A stretch of DNA of 11,395 nucleotides from Pseudomonadota bacterium (GTDB taxonomy: Bacteria; Pseudomonadota; Gammaproteobacteria; UBA6186; Azoamicaceae): assembly GCA_021848375.1 (NCBI GenBank), contig JAJZUR010000047.1:1-11395 (forward strand), written 5' to 3'. Of this stretch, positions 5,954-11,395 are shown piece by piece (position 1 is the stretch's first letter; each line of letters starts with the position of its first letter). The translations under genes and the position numbers were made by a program. The notes under the pieces are model-generated. The model was not told the origin of the DNA. It saw only the letters and a list, made by a program, of their open reading frames with translations, and searched no databases.

Positions 5954-8308
5954 ATGAGATGGGGTATTAAACAGCAAGTTTTCTTATTGGCTTTTGTGCC
6001 AACCATAGTGACGTCTGTCCTTCTTGGCGCTTATTTTATCAGTACGCGCCTACAAGACATAGAAGAAGCTTTTCGTCGACATGGAGAATCCATGGCACTT
6101 AAGCTGGCGCCTTCCGGAGAATATGGCGTTTTCTCGCATAACAAGACCCTGCTCCAAAATTTAGCTCGACAATCATTGAACGAACCCGATGTCCAAAGTG
6201 TCGCTTTTTACACTGCTAATGGCAAGCAAATTTCTGGCGCCGGGCTAACCTCCTCCGTTTTTTCCCCGCCTCAAGAAGCAGAAATGAGCACTGCAAAGCT
6301 TTTTGTAAAAGAGAATAAACATTCTATCGCTTATATCGTGCCTATTACTATTTTTAAAGAAGTCGATTATCTGCACTCTGAAGTAAAAGGGGCCGATAGT
6401 CTCATAGGATGGCTCAGACTTGAGTTAGATACTAAGTCTATTCATCTACAACAATATGAAATTCTAACACATGCAGCCATTATTTTTTTATTGGGCTTAA
6501 GCTTAAGTGGCCTCTTAGCCTTCCAAATGGGACGTCGTGTCAGCAATCCCATTTTAGAAATGTCTGAAGCTGTTCGCCGTATTAAAAGTGGCGATCTCAA
6601 TACCCGCGTTAAACATTCTGAATATCAAGAACTGGATATTTTAGGTTCAGGGATTAATACGATGACAGAGGCGCTGGAAAATGCGCAGACTCAACTCCAT
6701 AATAAAATTGATCAAGCGACTTTAAGTCTCCGAAGAACGCTAGAAACCATTGAAGTGCAAAACATCGAACTTGAAATTGCCAGACGTTCGGCTGAGAACG
6801 CCAATAAAATTAAATCTGAATTTCTAGCCGATATGAGCCATGAGATTCGTACTCCTTTAAATGGTGTAATTGGTTTTATTAACCTCCTGAACAAAACTGA
6901 ATTAAATCCCAAGCAGCGCGAATACATCTCTACCATACGCAAATCTGCCAATACTTTATTGGCGATTATCAATGACATTCTAGATTTTTCAAAAATTGAA
7001 GCTGGTAAGCTCAGAATTGAGCAAACCGCCATGGATATTCGAGAATGCATTGATGAGACTTTAAATTTATTGGCGCCTTATGCCCATGAAAAACACATTG
7101 CTTTGATACCCCTCATCTACTCAGATGTTCCTCCCGTTGTCATTGGAGATCCTCTGCGATTAAAACAAATCATTACCAATCTGGTCAGCAATTCCATCAA
7201 ATTTACCGAGCAAGGAAATGTGATTGTTCGTGCTATACTTGACTATGAAACACATACCCAAATGACCATGCGCGTCAGTGTGACGGATACAGGTATTGGT
7301 CTCTCCAACGAAGAACAGAAAAATTTATTTCAAGCTTTCAACCAAACTAAAATTGAAACTACGCGTAAATTTGGCGGAACCGGTCTCGGGTTGGTGATTT
7401 GCAAAAAACTTGTTGAACAAATGGGCGGCAGTATTCATGTAGAAAGCGAGCCACAAAAAGGAACTACTTTTTGGTTTACGTTCCAGGTTGAAAAATATAC
7501 CGTGAAAGAATCAGATCCGCTCAATGCCGCTACAATTCTGCTTCCTTCTCAAAAAAATATCAATCTCTCCCCATCAAATGCAAAGGTTTTAGCCGTCGAT
7601 GACAATCCGGAGAATTTAAAATTAATTACGATTTTATTGGAAGATCTGGGAGTACAAGTCACCGCGGTCAACAGTGGTGAAGAAGCCATTATCGCAGTGC
7701 AGCAGCACAATTTTCAATTGATCCTGATGGATGTGCGTATGCCCAAAATGAGCGGAATAGACGCAATTCATATGATCCGAGATTTAGAAAAAAATGAAAA
7801 CCGTCCCAAAACCCCCATTATTGCGCTTACTGCGCACGCCCTCGCTAATGAACGACAAGCGCTACTAAGCGCAGGGATTGATGGTTATCTCACTAAACCC
7901 ATTGAAGAACTACAATTAAAAAATATTATCCAAAAGTGGTTACCTATAATTGCTCAATCGGCTGCCATTGATTGGGAGCTTGGTAAAAAATTAGCAGGCG
8001 GCCGGCTTTCACTTGCCAAAGAATTTTTGGAAAAGTTAGTGGCTTCTTTACCTCAGGATAAAATACAAATCAACGAAGACTACTTAAATAAAAATTGGGA
8101 TGCACTGCGAGATAAAGTTCACCATCTCCACGGCGCGTGTTGTTATTGCGGTGTGCCCCAATTAAGACACTGCGTACAAGCATTGGAAAGCGTGATATCC
8201 ACTCGAACGCCGGAACTCATACAGCTTCGCCTTGATGCCTTTAATCATGCGCTGGAGGCTGTTCTAAAAGAGAGTGAAAATGCACTGAAACAAATTGGCG
8301 AATCCTAA
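5954..8308 (+). CDS. gacS: Hybrid sensor histidine kinase of GacS/BarA/LetS family
   Basis: Inner-membrane tripartite phosphorelay kinase that normally phosphorylates the response regulator GacA/UvrY/LetA and so controls small RNAs that titrate CsrA. 784 residues: membrane helix 1 (about 8-29), periplasmic sensor (about 30-170), helix 2 (about 172-191), HAMP (about 192-245), and a coiled dimerisation stretch. H296 in MSHEIRTPLNG is the phosphoacceptor. The ATPase follows with N-box N409/N413, DTGIG (445-449) and GGTGLGL (474-480). The receiver has D549-D550, phospho-acceptor D593 in LMDVRMPKMSG, T626 and K648. The C-terminal HPt domain has H723 in VHHLHGACCYCG, a motif typical of GacS/BarA. 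It is shorter than E. coli BarA (918) because the ATPase runs almost directly into the receiver. The ATG at 5954 has no evident Shine-Dalgarno and no in-frame alternative nearby. It is divergent from the exonuclease-relA unit by 72 bases, in which I see no convincing promoter. The partner regulator gene is not in the window. Confidence 0.93.
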   Translation: MRWGIKQQVFLLAFVPTIVTSVLLGAYFISTRLQDIEEAFRRHGESMALKLAPSGEYGVFSHNKTLLQNLARQSLNEPDVQSVAFYTANGKQISGAGLTSSVFSPPQEAEMSTAKLFVKENKHSIAYIVPITIFKEVDYLHSEVKGADSLIGWLRLELDTKSIHLQQYEILTHAAIIFLLGLSLSGLLAFQMGRRVSNPILEMSEAVRRIKSGDLNTRVKHSEYQELDILGSGINTMTEALENAQTQLHNKIDQATLSLRRTLETIEVQNIELEIARRSAENANKIKSEFLADMSHEIRTPLNGVIGFINLLNKTELNPKQREYISTIRKSANTLLAIINDILDFSKIEAGKLRIEQTAMDIRECIDETLNLLAPYAHEKHIALIPLIYSDVPPVVIGDPLRLKQIITNLVSNSIKFTEQGNVIVRAILDYETHTQMTMRVSVTDTGIGLSNEEQKNLFQAFNQTKIETTRKFGGTGLGLVICKKLVEQMGGSIHVESEPQKGTTFWFTFQVEKYTVKESDPLNAATILLPSQKNINLSPSNAKVLAVDDNPENLKLITILLEDLGVQVTAVNSGEEAIIAVQQHNFQLILMDVRMPKMSGIDAIHMIRDLEKNENRPKTPIIALTAHALANERQALLSAGIDGYLTKPIEELQLKNIIQKWLPIIAQSAAIDWELGKKLAGGRLSLAKEFLEKLVASLPQDKIQINEDYLNKNWDALRDKVHHLHGACCYCGVPQLRHCVQALESVISTRTPELIQLRLDAFNHALEAVLKESENALKQIGES

Positions 8309-8317
8309 AAAAAAGCA

Positions 8318-8346
8318 TTGACAAGCGTTAATCTCAAAGTTACCAT
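8318..8346 (+). promoter_or_regulatory. Promoter-like sequence downstream of gacS
   Basis: A perfect -35 hexamer TTGACA (8318-8323), a 17-base spacer, and TACCAT (8341-8346, four of six) as -10. It lies after the gacS stop and before the intrinsic terminator. If used, it would make a transcript of about 60 bases from about 8353 to the terminator. No open reading frame of its own is convincing there. It may be fortuitous. Confidence 0.35.
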
Positions 8347-8382
8347 GACTCCTCTTATGAATGGATTTTCGATTTTATTTTG

Positions 8383-8412
8383 CCCCAGTAACCTCTACTG
8401 GGGTATTTTTTT
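8383..8412 (+). terminator. Rho-independent terminator after gacS
   Basis: CCCCAGTA (8383-8390) pairs perfectly with TACTGGGG (8396-8403) around a 5-base loop, followed by TA and seven T residues to 8412. It ends plus-strand transcription from gacS, or from the promoter-like site just upstream. The T run shares bases with the stop codon of converging acpS (TAA on the minus strand at 8413-8411). In the minus direction no T run follows the stem, so it looks one-way. Confidence 0.9.
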
Positions 8413-8794
8413 ATCCCGTCAAAATAACAAAAGCAACCGCAAATTCCCGTTCATCCGACAGACTCAAATGGCTATCGATAACTTGCAAGCGCTCAATTTC
8501 TCTTTGTGCCTCCCCCAAGAAATGCAATAGAGGTCTTCCTAAAGGATCGTTATTGACCCCGATTTCGGTTAATAAGACTCCATCTGGGCGAAAACCCGTT
8601 CCCAAGGCTTTCGAAACGGCCTCTTTTGCAGCGTAGCGTTTTGCTAAAAAAGCAATGGGGTTACGAACATTCGGTAGTTCTTCTAACTCGAATTTGGTTA
8701 AAATACGGTTTGCAAAAGCTAAGCCAAAGCGATCCCAGATCCTTTTGATCCGCGCCATCGAGACAATATCGGTGCCTACCCCAATCATCTTCAT
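8411..8794 (-). CDS. acpS: Holo-[acyl-carrier-protein] synthase
   Basis: Transfers 4'-phosphopantetheine from coenzyme A to a serine of apo-ACP, making the carrier active for fatty-acid synthesis. 127 residues, the normal size of the small AcpS type, which works as a trimer. Magnesium ligands are visible as D9 in GVGTDIV and E58 in AKRYAAKEAVSKALGTG, spaced as in E. coli AcpS (D9, E58). The FRPDG segment (68-72) follows as expected. Its ATG overlaps the recO stop codon by four bases (ATGA), a classical coupling arrangement at the end of the lepB-rnc-era-recO-acpS operon. A second start at residue 3 is possible and would change little. pdxJ, which often lies between recO and acpS in gammaproteobacteria, is absent here. 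Confidence 0.96.
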   Translation of the reverse strand: MKMIGVGTDIVSMARIKRIWDRFGLAFANRILTKFELEELPNVRNPIAFLAKRYAAKEAVSKALGTGFRPDGVLLTEIGVNNDPLGRPLLHFLGEAQREIERLQVIDSHLSLSDEREFAVAFVILTG

Positions 8795-9492
8795 AATAAT
8801 TTACCACTCTCTAAAGGCTTATCGCCTAAATAATGCGCTAATGCCTGACGCATTAGCCGTTTAACATCTCTTAAAATAGCGGCTGTATTGAGTTTTTCTT
8901 CTGCCAATGCTAAAAAACAGTTTCCAGGATATATCTGATTTTTGATCCCTAGGTTATTTGACGCAACTAAAATTGGTCCCTTTTCAGGATCAAATCGATA
9001 AAAAGCTTCTGGATCAAGAGCACCTCCGGTTTCCACCTCTTTTTGTAATTGTAACTCATAGCCTAATGTCTGTAACAACGACTTTTCAAACAACCGCAAA
9101 ACCACTTGTTCCTGTTCCGTCTTTTCCAAATTGGTGAGCACAGTTTGATAACTTTGAAAAAGTTCTGGATGCGGATCAAAACGATGCAATAACCGAACCA
9201 ACAATTCGTTGACATAAAAAGCGCAGACTACTCTTCGGCCGATCAATAGCAACGGTGCGCCTGCCGATTCATAATCCGTCAATGTCAATAATTCTCCCCG
9301 ACCGCTGCACCCTATAAATAATGGAACAAAAGGCTGCAATAATCCTCTCCCTGTTGCTTTGGCTTTTCGAACGCCCTTGGCGATCGCGCCGATTCTGCCA
9401 TAATTTTCAGTAAAAAGTTCTAATAATAAACTGGTCTCTCGATACGCTCTGGTATGTAAAATAAAGCAGCGTTCAGTGTTAATGCGTTGCAT
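8791..9492 (-). CDS. recO: DNA repair protein RecO
   Basis: Mediator that, with RecR and RecF, loads RecA on SSB-coated single-stranded DNA during gap repair. 233 residues, normal for the family. The N-terminal OB-fold region (about 1-80) carries the usual opening RCFILHTRAYRETSLLLELF and then the basic KGVRKAK loop. A helical C-terminal domain follows and ends with the HYLGDKPLESGKLL tail that closes many gammaproteobacterial RecO proteins. The cysteine zinc finger found in some other RecO proteins is not present. The start has GAGGG about 5 bases upstream and lies 34 bases after the end of era. Part of that gap is the heptamer repeat. Confidence 0.95.
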   Translation of the reverse strand: MQRINTERCFILHTRAYRETSLLLELFTENYGRIGAIAKGVRKAKATGRGLLQPFVPLFIGCSGRGELLTLTDYESAGAPLLLIGRRVVCAFYVNELLVRLLHRFDPHPELFQSYQTVLTNLEKTEQEQVVLRLFEKSLLQTLGYELQLQKEVETGGALDPEAFYRFDPEKGPILVASNNLGIKNQIYPGNCFLALAEEKLNTAAILRDVKRLMRQALAHYLGDKPLESGKLL

Positions 9493-9506
9493 TTATCCCT
9501 CACCCT

Positions 9507-9546
9507 TCTAGTCTAGTTACTAATTTCTAGTCTCCAGCCTCTAGAT
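9507..9546 (-). repeat. Degenerate 7-base tandem repeat across the end of era
   Basis: Read on the minus strand, 9546 down to 9512 divides exactly into five heptamers of consensus RRCTAGA. Units at 9546-9540 (ATCTAGA), 9532-9526 (GACTAGA) and 9518-9512 (AACTAGA) are closest to it; 9539-9533 and 9525-9519 are more diverged. A further CTAGA follows at 9511-9507. The tetranucleotide CTAG occurs four times in 37 bases. The repeat encodes the last five Era residues and its stop, then continues into the era-recO gap. Confidence 0.7.
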
Positions 9547-10447
9547 CTATATATCCCAAACTCTTCATGGCGCGCTCATCATCCGACCACCCCCTTTTCA
9601 CCTTCACCCATAATCTTAGGTGAACTTTTTGTTTGATTAAGATTTCAATATCAACTCGTGAACGAGCGCCAATTTTTTTTAAGCGTTCCCCATTTTTTCC
9701 GATCACAATTGGCTTTTGTCCTTCTCGTTCTACCCAAATAATAGCGCTGATCTTCATCACTGAATTTTTGGTTTCTTTTTGCAGCGCTTCAATCTCAACC
9801 GTTGTGGTATACGGCAGCTCTTGACCTAAAATTCGCACCAGTTTTTCACGAATTATCTCAGCTATTCTAAAGCGCATTGTCCGATCAGTTAATTGATCTT
9901 TTGGAAAATAATGAGGACTTTTTGGCAAACATTCAGCAATCGCTTTTTCCAACGCGAAAATATTAAGTCTTCGCTTCGCTGAAATGGGAATGATGTCAAA
10001 GAAATTAAATTGACTCGCAAAAGATTGCAAATAAGGAAGTAAATCCGCTTTATCGTCTAATAGATCTATTTTATTCACAGCCAAAATCACGGGAGAATTG
10101 CTATTTTTAACCAATTCAAAAACCAATTGATCTTCCTCTGTCCACTTAAGGCCGTCAATCACAAAAACGACAACATCAACCTCTTTTAAAGCCAGTCGAG
10201 CCTCTTTATTCATGTAACGATTTAAGGCTTTGCCTTCCTCAAAATGAATGCCTGGAGTATCCACATAAATAAACTGAGTCTCTCCAATCGTTTTAACGCC
10301 TAAGACGCGATGCCGAGTCGTTTGAGGTTTTCGGGAGGTAATGCTTAGTTTTTGCCCGAGCATATGATTTAATAAAGTGGATTTACCGACATTGGGCCGA
10401 CCCACAATTGCCACATAACCACAAACCGTATTTTCGTTATCGAGCAT
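9527..10447 (-). CDS. era: GTPase Era
   Basis: Essential ras-like GTPase that binds the 3' end of 16S rRNA and helps mature the 30S subunit. 306 residues. G1 GRPNVGKST (16-24), the PQTTRHRVLG switch region (41-50), G3 DTPGIH (63-68), G4 NKID (125-128) and G5 SAK (156-158) are all intact. The C-terminal KH RNA-binding domain has VIGKNGERLKKIG (248-260). The start overlaps the last 11 bases of rnc. The end is unusual: after the normal SLGYID the protein adds LEAGD, coded by the heptamer repeat, where E. coli Era ends at GYVDDL. An eight-A run lies in the KH domain codons. Confidence 0.97.
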   Translation of the reverse strand: MLDNENTVCGYVAIVGRPNVGKSTLLNHMLGQKLSITSRKPQTTRHRVLGVKTIGETQFIYVDTPGIHFEEGKALNRYMNKEARLALKEVDVVVFVIDGLKWTEEDQLVFELVKNSNSPVILAVNKIDLLDDKADLLPYLQSFASQFNFFDIIPISAKRRLNIFALEKAIAECLPKSPHYFPKDQLTDRTMRFRIAEIIREKLVRILGQELPYTTTVEIEALQKETKNSVMKISAIIWVEREGQKPIVIGKNGERLKKIGARSRVDIEILIKQKVHLRLWVKVKRGWSDDERAMKSLGYIDLEAGD

Positions 10448-11129
10448 CTTTTAGCGCCTTCAATGCCGCATCCGCAGCATTTTGTTCTGCCTTGCGTCTG
10501 GTACTTGCCTGACCCACAAACGGTGTTTGAAAGACTGAAATAAAGCAATGGATATGAAACTGCGGTTGATGAGGATTACCCTCGATTTCGATCACTTGAT
10601 ATTGCGGCAATGGCAAATGTTTATTTTGTAAATATTCCTGCAAACGCGTTTTGGCATCTTTGGGAGAACTACCAGCAAGCAATCCACTTAACCGTGTTTC
10701 ATACCACGCTAAAACCCTAAGACGAGCCACTTCTAAGTTACTGTCTAAATAAATGGCGCCAATAATTGCTTCTAGCGCATCGGCCAAAATAGATTCGCGT
10801 TGATGCCCGCCGCTTTTTTGTTCCCCTACCCCCAAACTTAAATACTCACCAATCCCTAAATCGCGGGCAATGTCGGCAACGGTTTCCCCGCGCACTAAAG
10901 TTGCCCTCAACCGAGTTAAATCCCCTTCACTTGCTTTCGGGAAACGTAGATATAACTCTGCTGCTATCACAAAATTTAGGATAGAATCCCCTAAAAATTC
11001 TAGGCGTTCGTTATTGATTACGCCACTGGAACGATGCGTCATGGCGGCACGCAAAAGTTTGACGTCTGAAAATGAATAACTCAAACTTTTCATTAAATTG
11101 TGACTTTTTTCTTCCCACAACTTTGACAT
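10437..11129 (-). CDS. rnc: Ribonuclease III
   Basis: Double-strand-specific endoribonuclease that processes rRNA precursors and structured mRNAs. 230 residues, the standard length. The catalytic domain has the signature ERLEFLGDS (41-49), with E41, E44 and D48, and the second acidic pair D117/E120 in LADALEAIIGAIYLD. The double-stranded-RNA-binding domain covers about 157-226 and ends in the usual RRKAEQNAADAALKAL. It starts 12 bases after the lepB stop, with AAGAG 9 bases upstream of the ATG. Its last 11 bases overlap era. This lepB-rnc-era-recO order is widely conserved in gammaproteobacteria. In E. coli RNase III cuts its own leader; that region is outside the window. Confidence 0.97.
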   Translation of the reverse strand: MSKLWEEKSHNLMKSLSYSFSDVKLLRAAMTHRSSGVINNERLEFLGDSILNFVIAAELYLRFPKASEGDLTRLRATLVRGETVADIARDLGIGEYLSLGVGEQKSGGHQRESILADALEAIIGAIYLDSNLEVARLRVLAWYETRLSGLLAGSSPKDAKTRLQEYLQNKHLPLPQYQVIEIEGNPHQPQFHIHCFISVFQTPFVGQASTRRKAEQNAADAALKALKDAR

Positions 11130-11141
11130 CCAACTGTACTC

Positions 11142-11395
11142 TTAATCAATAAATTTTAAACGATCCCAACGTATTCGATACCATGCTTTGGGATCAATGC
11201 TCATCCAAATTGCAAACGCTCTGCCCTGGACATCTTTATCTTCTACAAATCCCCAATAACGACTATCATCACTCCCATCCCGATTATCTCCCATCATAAA
11301 ATAATGGTTGGGAGGAACCACAACATCTGCGAAAGGGTAACGATAATGATCTTCAGGCTTAACATAGATATTCACGTTATGCTCCCCCACTCGCT
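11142..11395 (-). CDS. lepB: Signal peptidase I, C-terminal part (5' end outside window)
   Basis: Inner-membrane serine protease that removes signal peptides from exported proteins. Only the last 84 residues are visible. They contain the conserved periplasmic box PPNHYFMMGDNRDGSDDSRYWGFV, with the GDNRD and SDSRYWG-type motifs of type I signal peptidases. The catalytic serine/lysine boxes and membrane anchors lie beyond 11395. A GTG at 11390 is in frame but is an internal valine, not a start. It is first in the visible minus-strand operon with rnc, era, recO and acpS. Confidence 0.95.
   Translation of the reverse strand, partial: RVGEHNVNIYVKPEDHYRYPFADVVVPPNHYFMMGDNRDGSDDSRYWGFVEDKDVQGRAFAIWMSIDPKAWYRIRWDRLKFID

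Noticed and set aside
5882..5977. N-terminal extension of 32 residues on the exonuclease
   Set aside because: The extension precedes the usual YDIET start of the fold, overlaps the gacS start, and the strong ribosome site sits before the shorter ATG.
6712..7050. 112-codon minus-strand open frame opposite the gacS kinase core
   Set aside because: It mirrors conserved kinase codons on the other strand, with no ribosome site or recognisable domain.
8361..8636. Plus-strand open frames running from the gacS terminator into acpS
   Set aside because: They run through the terminator hairpin and are antisense to acpS, whose catalytic residues are intact.
11388..11390. GTG as the start of a small separate gene at the right edge
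   Set aside because: The frame continues upstream past the window edge and the protein is the conserved C-terminal part of signal peptidase I.

Overview
The window reads as ordinary chromosome of a low-to-moderate GC gammaproteobacterium. The best fit is Legionellales (Coxiella/Legionella-like). This is inferred from protein style: a GacS/LetS-type tripartite kinase, a synthase-only RelA, and a lepB-rnc-era-recO-acpS cluster. I could not run a database search, so the genus is open. I see no phage, plasmid, insertion sequence, CRISPR, tRNA or rRNA. Gene density is high, and no stretch longer than 300 bases lacks a gene.

Left part (1-2917): a minus-strand pair, an aminoacyl-tRNA-deacylase/HDOD fusion followed 36 bases later by adk (cut by the window edge). 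A 153-base divergent gap separates this pair from a plus-strand LOG-family nucleotide phosphoribohydrolase. The 5' end of the LOG gene carries an eight-C tract.

Middle (2914-8412): a minus-strand two-gene unit, a PolB-like 3'-5' exonuclease and then relA, overlapping by 23 bases. It is transcribed away from a plus-strand hybrid sensor kinase of the GacS/BarA/LetS family. relA ends tail-to-tail inside the stop codon of the LOG gene. The kinase gene is followed by a clear intrinsic terminator, with a promoter-like sequence between its stop codon and that terminator. RelA makes (p)ppGpp. In Legionella, (p)ppGpp acts through LetA/LetS to switch from replication to transmission, so closely linked relA and gacS/letS make biological sense.

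Right part (8411-11395): a tight minus-strand operon, lepB (partial), rnc, era, recO, acpS, with overlaps or gaps of at most 34 bases. It covers protein export, RNA processing, ribosome assembly, recombinational repair and acyl-carrier-protein activation. The usual pdxJ between recO and acpS is missing. A degenerate 7-base tandem repeat runs from the end of era into the gap before recO and encodes the last residues of Era.

I did not find a convincing undescribed system. The points most worth a second look are the era-tail heptamer repeat, the C8 tract in the LOG gene, the compact GacS lacking the usual internal spacer domain, the deacylase-HDOD fusion, and a possible small RNA downstream of gacS.
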